DNA of 64,000 nucleotides from Bradyrhizobium zhanjiangense (GCF_004114935.1 NZ_CP022221.1:6717001-6781000); one strand, 5' to 3'. Shown: positions 23,290 through 32,223, counted from the stretch's first letter. Notes: a model not told the origin generated them from the sequence alone. Made by a program: numbers and translations.

Positions 23290-24369
23290 TCAAGCGGCCG
23301 GCGAACCTGCCCCGGTTGCCGCCTCGAAGGGTTGAACGCGCAACGCACCGCGCAGGCCTGCCGTCGTGCCGAGCAGGATGCCGGTGACCGCGACGAATGA
23401 GCCCAGCGCCAGCGTCGACATGCCGGTGAGTCCCTGCCCGATCGAGCAGCCGAACGCCATCACGCCGCCGATTCCCATCAGCGCGGCGCCGCCGGCCGAA
23501 CGCAGCATGTGTCGGGGCGAGGAATAGCCTTCGAGATGGAAACGACCTGTGGCGAGCGCGGTGACCAGGCTCCCCGCAAAAACGCCAGCAACCGTCGCGA
23601 TGCCGAAATTGAGTGTCAGGCCAGTCGAGAGCATGGCGTATTGCAGGCTATCGGCGATCGGCGCGATGAAGGTGAGCGAAGTCACCGGCACCGGATTGAA
23701 ATCGTCGGCGCCGAGAGAGCCGGTGACAAACCAGCCGGCGGCGACGAGCAGGCCGACGACGACGCCCGCGGCGATCTGGCCCGGCGAGCGACGAAATGCC
23801 GGATGCGCGAATGCAAACAGGATCAGCCCGACGACAAGCGCGGCAGCGGCCAGCGCGCGCGAAAGAGCTTCAGCCGGGCCAAGCGTTGCCAGCAGCGCCG
23901 GCAGCGAATTGGCGTTGACGGTGGTTTGCGAAGCCTGAACCAGCGCGATACGCGCCGGTGCAATCAGGCCCTTGAGCGTCATCTGCGCGGCGATGGCAAG
24001 CACGATCACGACGACGAAGGAACGCAGATTGCCGCGGCCGAGCAGCACCAACGCCCGCGAGCCACAGCCATTCGACAGCACCATGCCATAGCCGAACAGC
24101 AGGCCGCCGAGGAATAGCGCTGGCACCGAAAACGTCTGTTGCAGATAGATCGACTTGCCGAGATCGACCGTGCCGCTGCCCGCCAGCAATTGGCTGGCGG
24201 CAATCGCAACGGCAACCGCCAGCGCATAGGTGCGCACCAGCCGCCCGTCGCCCTTAGCCAGAAAACCACGCATGCTGCTCATCAGGCAGAAGCCGCTGAG
24301 CAGGCCGACGGCGCCGTAGATCAGGCCAATGACGAGGCCGGCGAGGATGACGAGTTGCGTGGATTCCAT
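23290..24369 (-). CDS. YeeE/YedE family transporter (thiosulfate uptake-like)
   Basis: This 359-residue inner-membrane protein has two repeated halves, each with a conserved cysteine motif. One is in GMVLSNGCGSRALVLLGRGN and the other in GVMAFGCSIGQGLTGMSTLA. These resemble the cysteines that relay sulfur in TsuA/YeeE thiosulfate transporters. About ten hydrophobic segments are visible. It is convergent with the hydrolase-OsmC gene. Sulfur-species uptake is a family-based inference; some YedE relatives have other roles such as selenium metabolism. Confidence 0.88.
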   Translation of the reverse strand: MESTQLVILAGLVIGLIYGAVGLLSGFCLMSSMRGFLAKGDGRLVRTYALAVAVAIAASQLLAGSGTVDLGKSIYLQQTFSVPALFLGGLLFGYGMVLSNGCGSRALVLLGRGNLRSFVVVIVLAIAAQMTLKGLIAPARIALVQASQTTVNANSLPALLATLGPAEALSRALAAAALVVGLILFAFAHPAFRRSPGQIAAGVVVGLLVAAGWFVTGSLGADDFNPVPVTSLTFIAPIADSLQYAMLSTGLTLNFGIATVAGVFAGSLVTALATGRFHLEGYSSPRHMLRSAGGAALMGIGGVMAFGCSIGQGLTGMSTLALGSFVAVTGILLGTTAGLRGALRVQPFEAATGAGSPAA

Positions 24370-24398
24370 CGGTTGTTCTCAGAACTCTCGCCAATCTC

Positions 24399-24478
24399 CG
24401 TCATTGCGAGCCAGCGAAGCAATCTAGTCTGTCTCCGCGGGTGCATTTCCGGCTTGCTTCGCTGCGCTCGCAATGACG
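24399..24478. repeat. Palindromic intergenic repeat, CGTCATTGCGAG family (copy 3)
   Basis: The ends CGTCATTGCGAG and CTCGCAATGACG pair, and the inner GCGAAGCAATC and GCTTGCTTCGC blocks are partly degenerate. It lies between the oxidoreductase gene that ends at 24488 and the YeeE-type gene that starts at 24369, both on the minus strand. Confidence 0.85.
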
Positions 24479-24487
24479 GTGTGTGTG

Positions 24488-25492
24488 TTACGGCTTCAGG
24501 ATCACTCGGTCGCGCGACGACCCAGCGACAGCGACATAAGCATCTCTGGCGCGCTCCAGCGGATAGACCGCGCTCGCCTTGATCGGGAACGGTTTCAGAT
24601 GCCCGCTTGCGAAGCCCGGGCCGAGATCACGAAGCACCGCACCGGTCGCAACCGACGAAAGGCCGAGCGTGTCGATACCGACGTAGGTGTGCTGGCCACG
24701 GTAAAACTCGAGAATGTTGAACTGCACGATGCGGTCGATCGCGGCGATCAGGATCTGGCGGCCGCGCAGGGCAAGTGACTTGTGCGCCGCCTGGAAATAG
24801 GGATCGCCGACCGTGTTGAAGACGATGTCCGCGCCTTTGCCGCCGGTCAAATCGCGCACGCGCGTGGCGACATCGGTCGTGGAAGCATCGATCACCTCGA
24901 GCGACGCGTTGGTGTGGCCTTCATAGGCCTCCGCTTTGCGCACCACGCCGATCACGCGCGCGCCCTGCCAAGTCGCGATCTGCACGGCGGCCTGGCCGAC
25001 CTTGCCGTTGACGCCGAAGACCAGAACGGTGTCGCCGGGCTTTGGAATGCCGGCGCGACGAAAGCCTTCCATGGCCGTGACGAAGGGCACGCCGATGCCG
25101 GCAGCTTCCTCCCAGGGCACCGTCTTCGGCTTCTCCACCACGGCATCGGCTTCGACCACGAGATGGGTTGCATGAGTGCCGTCGCGGCGGATGCCGAGAT
25201 CGCCGGAGGAGCCGAACACCTCGCGCCCGATCGTCCCGGCCGGCCCGTCGATCACCACGCCGGCGTAGTCACGGCCGGGCGTACGCGGGAAGACGGCATA
25301 AGGCATCAACCCCGTTGCAGCCTTGACGTCGGATGGATTGACGGCAGCGGCCCTCACCTCGATCAGGAGATCGTTCGGACCGCGCGTGAGCGTCTGAGGC
25401 TCGATCACCGGCGCAAGTGCCGCGGCGTTCTCGGCCTTGGCATTGAGGCGGACGCAGCGCGCTTCGACGGTTTTGGTATCGGCTGGCGACAT
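24488..25492 (-). CDS. Zinc-independent medium-chain dehydrogenase / quinone oxidoreductase-like protein
   Basis: This 334-residue protein is of the MDR superfamily near the NADPH:quinone reductase branch. The N-terminal GroES-like domain has VRAAAVNPSDVKAATGLMPY and PGRDYAGVVIDG. The cofactor domain has DTVLVFGVNGKVGQAAVQIA, with an AxxGxxG-like loop (GVNGKVG). The catalytic zinc ligands of alcohol dehydrogenases are absent. It uses NADPH to reduce enones, quinones or similar compounds. It lies downstream of paaK on the same strand with a 64-base gap, so it may be co-transcribed with the phenylacetate genes, though it is not a known Paa component. Confidence 0.87.
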   Translation of the reverse strand: MSPADTKTVEARCVRLNAKAENAAALAPVIEPQTLTRGPNDLLIEVRAAAVNPSDVKAATGLMPYAVFPRTPGRDYAGVVIDGPAGTIGREVFGSSGDLGIRRDGTHATHLVVEADAVVEKPKTVPWEEAAGIGVPFVTAMEGFRRAGIPKPGDTVLVFGVNGKVGQAAVQIATWQGARVIGVVRKAEAYEGHTNASLEVIDASTTDVATRVRDLTGGKGADIVFNTVGDPYFQAAHKSLALRGRQILIAAIDRIVQFNILEFYRGQHTYVGIDTLGLSSVATGAVLRDLGPGFASGHLKPFPIKASAVYPLERARDAYVAVAGSSRDRVILKP

Positions 25493-25556
25493 CGAAAGAC
25501 CCGTGATTTCTTGCGGGCCTTGTCGCCTTTGGGGCCGGTCAAGTCAATCCGTCAAG

Positions 25557-26888
25557 TCAGTCCTTGGGCCGCTTGTCGTAGAGCCGCTTGGCCTTGCCGA
25601 GCGAGCGCTCCAGCGTGGCCGGCGCGACCACCTGAACCTTGGAGCTGATCCCGATTGTGTTCTTGATGTGGGTCGATACCCTGTCGGCGTGATCGACGAG
25701 ACCGCGACCGTCCCAGCTTTCGGGACGCGCTTCGGCGATGATCGTCAGCTCGTCCATGCGGCCTTCGCGGGTGAGTTCCAGGATGAAGTGGCCGCCGCAC
25801 CAATCGGTCGCGAGCAACACCTCCTCGATCTGGGTCGGGAACAGATTGACCCCGCGCAGGATGATCATGTCATCCGAGCGCCCTGTCACCTTCTCCATGC
25901 GCCGCATGCCCGGCCGCGCCGTGCCCGGCAACAGCCGCGTCAGGTCGCGGGTGCGATAGCGGATCACCGGAAACGCCTCTTTGGTCAGCGAGGTGAAGAC
26001 CAATTCGCCCTTCTCGCCGTCCGGCAGCACCGCACCCGTTTCAGGGTCGATCACTTCGGGGTAGAAATGGTCCTCCCAAATATGGAGCCCGTCCTTGGTC
26101 TCGATGCATTCCTGCGCCACGCCGGGGCCGATCACCTCGGAGAGACCATAGATGTCGGTCGCATCCATGTCGAAGGCGTCCTCGATCTCGCCGCGCATGG
26201 CATTGGTCCAGGGCTCAGCGCCGAAGATGCCGACCTTGAGCGAGCATTGGCGCGGATCGAGCTTCTGACGCTTGAACTCGTCGAGGATCGCCAGCATGTA
26301 GCTCGGCGTCACCGTGATGATGTCGGGCCGGAAATCGTTGATGAGCTGTACCTGCCGTTCGGTCATGCCGCCGGAGATCGGCACCACGGTGCAACCGAGC
26401 TTCTCGGCGCCGTAATGCACGCCGAGGCCACCGGTGAAGAGACCATATCCATAAGCATTGTGGATGATCATGCCGGTGCGGCCGCCGGCGGCGCGGATCG
26501 AGCGCGCCATCACGTTGGACCACGTGTCGATGTCGGCCTGCGTATAGCCCACGACGATCGGCTTACCCGTCGTGCCGGAGGAGGCATGCACGCGCACCAG
26601 TTTTTCACGCGGCACGGCGAACATGTTGAAAGGATAATTGTCGCGGAGATCCGTCTTCACGGTAAACGGGAATTTTGCGAGATCCGCGAGCTCGCGAAAA
26701 TCAGACGGATGCACGCCGGCCTTGTCGAAGGCCTTGCAGTAATGCGCGACGTTGTCATAGGCGTGCTTCAGCGACCAAGCCAGCCGCCGCTTTTGCAGCG
26801 CCATGATCTCGTCGCGCGAGGCGCGCTCCTGCGCGTCCATCTCGGCGCTATAGGTGTTGCCACCTTCCTTGCGTCTCGTCAGAGCCAT
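25557..26888 (-). CDS. paaK: Phenylacetate-CoA ligase
   Basis: This 443-residue AMP-forming ligase activates phenylacetate to phenylacetyl-CoA, the entry step of the Paa pathway. The P-loop-like ATP motif is VRVHASSGTTGKPIVVGYTQ. GLSEVIGPGVAQECIETKDG is the aromatic-binding and adenylate region, and the C-terminal domain has VTGRSDDMIILRGVNLFPTQ, typical of PaaK. The catalytic C-terminal Lys is probably in SLGKAKRLYDKR. It follows paaI on the same strand after 42 bases and is the last clear paa gene of the cluster. Confidence 0.96.
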   Translation of the reverse strand: MALTRRKEGGNTYSAEMDAQERASRDEIMALQKRRLAWSLKHAYDNVAHYCKAFDKAGVHPSDFRELADLAKFPFTVKTDLRDNYPFNMFAVPREKLVRVHASSGTTGKPIVVGYTQADIDTWSNVMARSIRAAGGRTGMIIHNAYGYGLFTGGLGVHYGAEKLGCTVVPISGGMTERQVQLINDFRPDIITVTPSYMLAILDEFKRQKLDPRQCSLKVGIFGAEPWTNAMRGEIEDAFDMDATDIYGLSEVIGPGVAQECIETKDGLHIWEDHFYPEVIDPETGAVLPDGEKGELVFTSLTKEAFPVIRYRTRDLTRLLPGTARPGMRRMEKVTGRSDDMIILRGVNLFPTQIEEVLLATDWCGGHFILELTREGRMDELTIIAEARPESWDGRGLVDHADRVSTHIKNTIGISSKVQVVAPATLERSLGKAKRLYDKRPKD

Positions 26889-26930
26889 CCTCGTTTCCCC
26901 ACATTGTCGTTTGTTCTTTTCTTTGGTCTC

Positions 26931-27380
26931 TTATTGATCCTGCGCCGGCAGCCACGTGCCGGGAATGACACGCGAATGCCCGCGGAATTCCGCGATGACG
27001 ATGTCGCCTACAGTGACACGCACGTCGTAGATTCCGGAGCGGCCGCCACGGGTGATCTCTCTTGCCATCGCAATCAGGCGATCGCCAAGCTTGCCCGGCC
27101 TGATGAAAGTGATCTGCCCCTGCGCCGCGACGACGCGCTCATTGTGCGAGTTGCAGGCAAATGCGAAAGCGGAATCGGCGAGCGTGAAGATGAAGCCGCC
27201 ATGGGCGATACGCTGGCCATTGACCATGTCCGGCCGCACCAACATCGCCAGCGTCGCAAAGCCCGGGCCGATCTCGACGATCTCCATGCCGAGTCCCTTG
27301 GAGGCATCGTCCTCCGCCCACATTGCATCGGCGCAGGCCCGCGCGATATCCTCGGGCGACAAGGTGGCTTTGACGTTCAC
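26931..27380 (-). CDS. paaI: Phenylacetic acid degradation hotdog thioesterase
   Basis: This 149-residue hotdog-fold thioesterase of the PaaI type hydrolyses stray phenylacetyl-CoA or ring-hydroxylated CoA esters to recover CoA. The family block is NGQRIAHGGFIFTLADSAFA, containing the conserved HGG and the Asp of the active site, followed by ACNSHNERVVAAQGQITFIR. The start is a GTG at 27380 preceded by GGGAGAAA. It lies between paaE and paaK on the same strand, which supports the pathway assignment. Confidence 0.94.
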   Translation of the reverse strand: MNVKATLSPEDIARACADAMWAEDDASKGLGMEIVEIGPGFATLAMLVRPDMVNGQRIAHGGFIFTLADSAFAFACNSHNERVVAAQGQITFIRPGKLGDRLIAMAREITRGGRSGIYDVRVTVGDIVIAEFRGHSRVIPGTWLPAQDQ

Positions 27381-27435
27381 GCGTTTCTCCCGGGCAAGTG
27401 TCTATCCATCATGCTCTGCTGCTTGGCCAAAACTG

Positions 27436-28518
27436 TCAAACGTGGTCGTAATCGACCACGACCCGCTCCGACGACGGCTTTGCCTGACAGGTCAGGATAA
27501 AGCCGGCCTTCAGCTCCCAGGGTTCCAGCGAGTAGTTGATGTCCATCGGCGCCTCGCCCTCGACCAGCTTGGCGCGGCAGGTCGAGCACATGCCGCCCTT
27601 GCAGGCGAAGGGCAGATCGACGCCGGCGCGCAGCGCGGCATCGAGGATCGCCTCGTCCTCGGCAACAGGCACGTCGCGGCGCTTGCCGTCAATGATGAGG
27701 GATGCGACCGCCTTCGGCGGCGCGTCGGGCGCAACGGCTTTCTTCGGCCGCGGCTTGCCGCCGAATTCGGAGACGAAGCGCTCGACATGGATCCCCTCTT
27801 CCGCAATCCCGAGGTCGCGGCAGGTCGCCTCGACGTCCTCGCTCATGCCTGATGGACCGCAGATGAAGACATGATCGACGCTTTCCGCCGGCACCAGTGA
27901 ACGCAAGAGCACCCTCACCTTGTCGCCGTCGAGCCGGCCATGCAGGATCGGAATATCCTGTTCCTCGCCGGAGATGACGTGGAAGATCGAAAGGCGGTCG
28001 ATGAAGCGGTCCTTCAGCTCCTCCAGCTCTTCGAGAAACATGATGTTGTCGGTAGCGCGGTTGCCGTAGAACAGAAAGAAGCGGCTGTCGGGCTCGCGCA
28101 CGAGCGTGCCCTTCACAATCGAGAGAATGGGCGTGATGCCGGAGCCCGCGGCAAAGCCGACATGAATGCGCCCGGCCTCCGCCGGTGGGACCAGGCCGAA
28201 GCGCCCCGTCGGTGTCATCACATCGAGCTCGTCACCGCATTTCAGCTCGTCCGCCGCCCAGTTCGAAAACGCGCCGCCGTCGACCTTCTTCACGGCGATG
28301 CGGATCTCGCCGTCGTCGGGTCCGGAACAGATGGAATAGGAACGGCGCACTTCTTCGCCATCGAGTGTCGTGCGGAGTGTCAGGTACTGGCCGGGCGTGA
28401 AGGCATAATCACTGGCGAGTTCGCCGGGAATGGCGAAGGTCATCGAGATAGCGTCCGAGGCCTCACGGCGGAGGTCGTTGACGGCCAAGCGATGGAAGCG
28501 CGGTGCGGCTGCTGACAT
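27436..28518 (-). CDS. paaE: 1,2-phenylacetyl-CoA epoxidase reductase subunit E
   Basis: This 360-residue reductase passes electrons from NADPH through FAD and a plant-type [2Fe-2S] cluster to the PaaABC oxygenase. The FAD motif is in VRRSYSICSGPDDG. The nucleotide-binding region has GFAAGSGITPILSIVKGTL and the C-terminal CGPSGMSEDVE. The ferredoxin domain at the C-terminus shows ACKGGMCSTCRAKL and a last Cys in FILTCQAKP. It is separated from paaD by a palindromic repeat but is co-directional. Length and domain order match known PaaE. Confidence 0.96.
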   Translation of the reverse strand: MSAAAPRFHRLAVNDLRREASDAISMTFAIPGELASDYAFTPGQYLTLRTTLDGEEVRRSYSICSGPDDGEIRIAVKKVDGGAFSNWAADELKCGDELDVMTPTGRFGLVPPAEAGRIHVGFAAGSGITPILSIVKGTLVREPDSRFFLFYGNRATDNIMFLEELEELKDRFIDRLSIFHVISGEEQDIPILHGRLDGDKVRVLLRSLVPAESVDHVFICGPSGMSEDVEATCRDLGIAEEGIHVERFVSEFGGKPRPKKAVAPDAPPKAVASLIIDGKRRDVPVAEDEAILDAALRAGVDLPFACKGGMCSTCRAKLVEGEAPMDINYSLEPWELKAGFILTCQAKPSSERVVVDYDHV

Positions 28519-28546
28519 CAGAGATACCCTACACTAGTCTCACCGC

Positions 28547-28626
28547 CGTCATTGCGAGCGCAGCGAAGCAATCCAGAGTCCCACCGCGGAGATAGTCTGG
28601 ATTGCTTCGCTGCGCTCGCAATGACG
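28547..28626. repeat. Palindromic intergenic repeat, CGTCATTGCGAG family (copy 4), inside the paa operon
   Basis: The ends CGTCATTGCGAGCGCAGCG and CGCTGCGCTCGCAATGACG are perfect complements, with AAGCAATCCAGA / TCTGGATTGCTT inside. It sits between paaD and paaE, in a run of genes that should be one transcript. It could modulate mRNA stability. Confidence 0.9.
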
Positions 28627-28649
28627 ATGAGGTTGGCATCGCACGTTTC

Positions 28650-29153
28650 TCAATGACACTTGAAATAATCGAAGGGTTCGCGGCAGGCCTTGCAGCGCCA
28701 GAGCGCCTTGCAGGAGGTCGAGCCGAATTCGGACAAGAGTTCGGTCTTGTCAGAGCCGCATTGCGGACACGCGACGGCCTGTCCGCCGAATAGGGCGCGG
28801 CGCGAGCTTGAGGCCTGCGGCGGCGCGATGCCGTAGGCGCGCAGCTTCCGGCGGCCCTCCTCGCTCATCCAGTCGGTGGTCCAGGCCGGCGACAACACCG
28901 TGCGCACCTCCGGACGACGGAAGCCGGCGCGCTCCAGTGCAAGCTCGATTTCGAGTGCGATCATGTTCATGGCCGGGCAGCCCGAATAGGTCGGTGTGAT
29001 CGCGACCTCGACGCGATCGCCGTCCAGAATGACGTCACGGAGCACGCCGAGATCGGCGATGGTCAGCACCGGAATCTCGGGATCGACCACGCTCGCAGCA
29101 GCATCCCAGGCCCGCTGGCGTAGCGCGCTATCGCGTTCCAGCACCGTCACCAT
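28650..29153 (-). CDS. paaD: 1,2-phenylacetyl-CoA epoxidase subunit D (maturation factor)
   Basis: This 167-residue protein has the MIP18/DUF59-type domain (SVVDPEIPVLTIADLGVLRD, TYSGCPAMNMIALEIELAL). A C-terminal cysteine-rich tail follows with CPQCGSD, SCKALWRCKACREPF and a final Cys. PaaD helps assemble the metal or Fe-S centres of the epoxidase rather than catalysing the reaction. Its start overlaps the end of paaC by seven bases, a sign of translational coupling. Confidence 0.95.
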   Translation of the reverse strand: MVTVLERDSALRQRAWDAAASVVDPEIPVLTIADLGVLRDVILDGDRVEVAITPTYSGCPAMNMIALEIELALERAGFRRPEVRTVLSPAWTTDWMSEEGRRKLRAYGIAPPQASSSRRALFGGQAVACPQCGSDKTELLSEFGSTSCKALWRCKACREPFDYFKCH

Positions 29154-29923
29154 GTCGACCCCGGGAAGGTGCGCTGCATCGATTGCAGCTCGGACAGGAG
29201 ATGGCCGAGATGCTCGCTGTGCCGGCCAGAGCGACCACCCTGCTGCATCCAGTCGTTCTGCGGCAGCTCAAGTGTCGCCTCTCTGACGATATCAGACAAC
29301 GTCGTCAACCAACGATCGCGCAAGCTCGCCGGATCGATGGCAATATCGGCATGGATCAGGGCGCGCTCGGCTTCGTCCACGGCAAACATCTCACCGGTGA
29401 ACGCCCAGAGATGATCGATCGCGGCCTGCGCCCGGGCGCTGCTTTCGTCCGTGCCGTCGCCGAGCCGGATGATCCACTCCGAGGCATGGCGCAGATGATA
29501 GGCGCTCTCTTTCTCCGACTTGGCCGCAATGGCGGCAAGCGTCGTATCGCGCGAGGTCATCATCGCGCGCCAATAGAGGTCGGCGAAGGCGGAATAGAAG
29601 AACTGCCGCACCAGCGTCTGGGCGAAATCGCCGTTCGGCTGTTCGACCAGCAGTAGGTTACGGTATTGCCTGACGTCGCGCAGATAAGCGAGTTTGTCCT
29701 CGTCGTTGTCGTTGCTTTCGACCTTGGCGGCGTAAGTGTAGAGCTCGCGCGCCTGGCCGATCAGGTCGAGCGCGATGTTGGACAGCGCCATATCCTCTTC
29801 CAACATCGGCGCGTGCCCGCACCATTCCGACAACCGGTGGCCGAGGATCAGCGCGTCGTCGGCGCGGCGCAGCGCGTACAGCACCAGCGGCGTTTCGGAG
29901 ACCTGGATGTTGGCGGCTGGCAT
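29147..29923 (-). CDS. paaC: 1,2-phenylacetyl-CoA epoxidase structural subunit C
   Basis: This 258-residue ferritin-like subunit pairs with PaaA in the epoxidase core. Family blocks are LILGHRLSEWCGHAPMLEED, LDLIGQARELYTYAA and SEKESAYHLRHASEWIIRLG. PaaC keeps the fold but lacks the working di-iron site of PaaA. The ATG at 29923 overlaps the paaB stop codon as TGATG; a GTG one codon upstream at 29926 is an alternative. The short overlaps with paaB and paaD show tight co-translation. Confidence 0.95.
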   Translation of the reverse strand: MPAANIQVSETPLVLYALRRADDALILGHRLSEWCGHAPMLEEDMALSNIALDLIGQARELYTYAAKVESNDNDEDKLAYLRDVRQYRNLLLVEQPNGDFAQTLVRQFFYSAFADLYWRAMMTSRDTTLAAIAAKSEKESAYHLRHASEWIIRLGDGTDESSARAQAAIDHLWAFTGEMFAVDEAERALIHADIAIDPASLRDRWLTTLSDIVREATLELPQNDWMQQGGRSGRHSEHLGHLLSELQSMQRTFPGSTW

Positions 29924-30210
29924 CACATGTGCCCCACTTCTTCGGGCACCTCATAAAAGGTCGGGTGCCGATAGATCTTCGACTCCGCCGGTTCGAACAT
30001 CATGCCCTTGTCGGCCGGATCGCTCGCGGTGATCGCTGTGGACGGCACGACCCAGATCGACAGGCCCTCGCCGCGGCGGGTGTAGATGTCGCGGGCAGCC
30101 TGCAGCGCCATCGTCGCGTCGCTCGCATGCAGCGAGCCGACATGCTTGTGCGCAAGCCCGTTGCGGCTGCGAATGAAGACTTCCCACAGCGGCGTGTTCG
30201 GCGTGGCCAT
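29923..30210 (-). CDS. paaB: 1,2-phenylacetyl-CoA epoxidase subunit B
   Basis: This 95-residue small subunit bridges PaaAC heterodimers in the epoxidase. The N-terminus [20 protein letters not shown] and the segment [20 protein letters not shown] match the family, as does the C-terminal [19 protein letters not shown]. The ATG at 30210 is preferred over an upstream start inside paaA. It begins ten bases after paaA ends and overlaps the start of paaC. Confidence 0.95.
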   Translation of the reverse strand: MATPNTPLWEVFIRSRNGLAHKHVGSLHASDATMALQAARDIYTRRGEGLSIWVVPSTAITASDPADKGMMFEPAESKIYRHPTFYEVPEEVGHM

Positions 30211-30220
30211 CGTGATCTCC

Positions 30221-31213
30221 CTATTCCGCGGCTTGTGCGGTGTGACGCTGCGCGCGCTTTGCCGCGTAAGCGGCTGCCGCCTCACGCACCCAGGCGCCGT
30301 CCTCGTGTGCCTTGCGGCGCGCGGCCATGCGATCGCGATTGCACGGGCCGTTGCCGGCGAGCACCTGCTTGAATTCGGTCCAGTCAATCTCGCTGTAGCG
30401 CCAGTGCCCGTCCACATCCTGCGTCATGGCTGGATCGGGAATGGTGAGGCCGAGATATTGTGCCTGTGGCACGGTGGCATCGACGAACTTCTGGCGCAGC
30501 TCGTCATTGGAGAAACGCTTGATCTTCCACTTCGTCGAGGTGTCGCTGTGCTGGCTCGTCGCATCCGGCGGGCCGAACATCATCAGCACCGGCCACCACC
30601 AGCGGTTCAACGCATCCTGCGCCATTGCCTTCTGTTCGTCGGAGCCGCGGCACAGCGTCAGCATGATCTCGTAGCCCTGGCGCTGGTGAAAGGATTCCTC
30701 CTTGCAGACGCGGATCATCGCGCGCGCATAGGGGCCATAGGAGCAACGGCACAGTGGGATCTGGTTCATGATCGCGGCGCCGTCGACCAGCCAGCCGATG
30801 GTGCCGATGTCGGCCCAGGTCAGCGTCGGATAATTGAAGATCGAGGAGTATTTGGCTTTCCCCGCCAGCATGGCGTCGACTAGCTCTTCGCGCGAGGTCC
30901 CTAACGTCTCGGCGGCGGCATAGAGATAGAGCCCGTGGCCGCATTCGTCCTGCACCTTGGCGAGCAGCGCGGCCTTGCGGCGCAGCGTCGGCGCGCGGGT
31001 GATCCAGTTGCCCTCCGGCAGCATGCCGACGATCTCGGAATGGGCGTGCTGGGAGATCTGGCGGGTGAGCGTCTTGCGGTAGGCCGCCGGCATCCAGTCG
31101 TTCGGCTCGATGCGCTCCTCGGCATCGATGCGGGCCTGGAATTGCGCAGCTCTGGCCGCGTCCTCAAGACCGCGATCGTCGGTCTCGGCCGTGTTCAGCG
31201 CCTGCGTGTACAT
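30221..31213 (-). CDS. paaA: 1,2-phenylacetyl-CoA epoxidase catalytic subunit A
   Basis: This 330-residue di-iron oxygenase subunit forms the ring 1,2-epoxide of phenylacetyl-CoA. The ferritin-like iron ligands are visible as Glu in [20 protein letters not shown] and in [15 protein letters not shown]. The ATG at 31213 has GGGAGG six bases upstream; a GTG at 31219 would touch that ribosome site directly and is less likely. It is the first structural gene after paaX, with a promoter and a probable PaaX operator in front of it. Confidence 0.96.
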   Translation of the reverse strand: MYTQALNTAETDDRGLEDAARAAQFQARIDAEERIEPNDWMPAAYRKTLTRQISQHAHSEIVGMLPEGNWITRAPTLRRKAALLAKVQDECGHGLYLYAAAETLGTSREELVDAMLAGKAKYSSIFNYPTLTWADIGTIGWLVDGAAIMNQIPLCRCSYGPYARAMIRVCKEESFHQRQGYEIMLTLCRGSDEQKAMAQDALNRWWWPVLMMFGPPDATSQHSDTSTKWKIKRFSNDELRQKFVDATVPQAQYLGLTIPDPAMTQDVDGHWRYSEIDWTEFKQVLAGNGPCNRDRMAARRKAHEDGAWVREAAAAYAAKRAQRHTAQAAE

Positions 31214-31240
31214 GCGCACCCTCCCGATTTGTTGGGAGAA

Positions 31241-31283
31241 AATATATAACAGAATTTAGTTCATGCAAGATATTTCTGTAACA
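31241..31283 (-). promoter_or_regulatory. paaA promoter with candidate PaaX operator
   Basis: On the minus strand, TTGCAT (31268-31263) and TATATT (31246-31241) are spaced by 16 bases. An inverted repeat flanks and overlaps them: on the plus strand TATAACAGAA at 31245-31254 and TTCTGTAACA at 31274-31283, with eight of ten arm positions complementary. The region is AT-rich compared with its surroundings. Binding of PaaX here would block the promoter until phenylacetyl-CoA is present. Confidence 0.6.
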
Positions 31284-31289
31284 TATAGA

Positions 31290-32156
31290 TCAGGCGCCGA
31301 ACCTCCGTTCCAGAAGCTTCCGCGCCGCCGGCAAGGGTCCCCTCTCGTTGGTTCCATGGCTGTCGAGCCATTGTTCCGACGGAGCCAGCAGTGCGCGATA
31401 GATCTCGCCACAAAGCGCACGCGCTGCCCTGCCCGGCCAATCCGCCGGCAACAGGCTTTCGGGCAACAGCGGATCGCGCAGCACGACGCGGCGGTAATAG
31501 TGGATCAGGAGGATGCGCGCGGTGAAGGCGTCAGCCTCGGATAAATCCGTGCCGCGCGCGATCGCGGCACGGAGCGGCTCGAACGTCTTCATGAATTTCA
31601 AATAGGCATCCGCGGTGCGGTCCAGCGGCCAGCTCGCGCTGAGCAAGCGGCGGCCGCTGTCATCCTCCGCCGAGACTTCGAGACGGATCGCGCCCACGGC
31701 CTCGTCGGGCACCGGTACGCCCGACGGCGCGACCCATACGCCCGGCAGCGGAGTGCCGAAGCCGGCATTGCGGAGCGCTTCGCGCGAGGCGTCGCGGTCC
31801 TCGCCGTTGCCGATCAGGAGCAGCTCGAAGCGCCCGGTCCAGTCGGACGGCGGCGGATCGTAGATGTGGCGCGTCGCGGCCTCGAAGGTCTGGCGCCCCT
31901 TTTCGGCCAGCCGGTAGAAGCTGTTGCGGCCGACCTTTTCACGCGTCAGCCAGCCATCGGCCGCAAGGCGCGACATCGCGGTGCGCACCACGCCGCTGTC
32001 GATGTCGAGGCTTTCGAAGAACTCCAACAGCGTGCCGAGCCACACCACACCGCCGCGCGGCACGATGGCGTCACCGAACACGGTGATGACGATGGAGCCG
32101 GTGCGCGACGGCTCGCGCTTGAGCTGGTCGATGATGCGGGACAACGGATGCGCCAT
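31290..32156 (-). CDS. paaX: Phenylacetic acid degradation operon repressor
   Basis: This 288-residue repressor is of the PaaX family, which senses phenylacetyl-CoA. The N-terminal winged helix is in GTLLEFFESLDIDSGVVRTA and MSRLAADGWLTREKVGRNSF, and the C-terminal PaaX_C domain has ILLIHYYRRVVLRDPLLP. The ATG at 32156 (MAHPLSRIIDQLK) is chosen over an upstream in-frame start at 32192. It precedes paaABCDE on the same strand with 76 bases between, where the operator lies. Confidence 0.94.
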   Translation of the reverse strand: MAHPLSRIIDQLKREPSRTGSIVITVFGDAIVPRGGVVWLGTLLEFFESLDIDSGVVRTAMSRLAADGWLTREKVGRNSFYRLAEKGRQTFEAATRHIYDPPPSDWTGRFELLLIGNGEDRDASREALRNAGFGTPLPGVWVAPSGVPVPDEAVGAIRLEVSAEDDSGRRLLSASWPLDRTADAYLKFMKTFEPLRAAIARGTDLSEADAFTARILLIHYYRRVVLRDPLLPESLLPADWPGRAARALCGEIYRALLAPSEQWLDSHGTNERGPLPAARKLLERRFGA

Positions 32157-32223
32157 GCGCGAGGCATAGCGCGTTTGGTGCGGGCGCGACAATGGACGGG
32201 AGCGACGAGGCGAGAGCCAGGCT

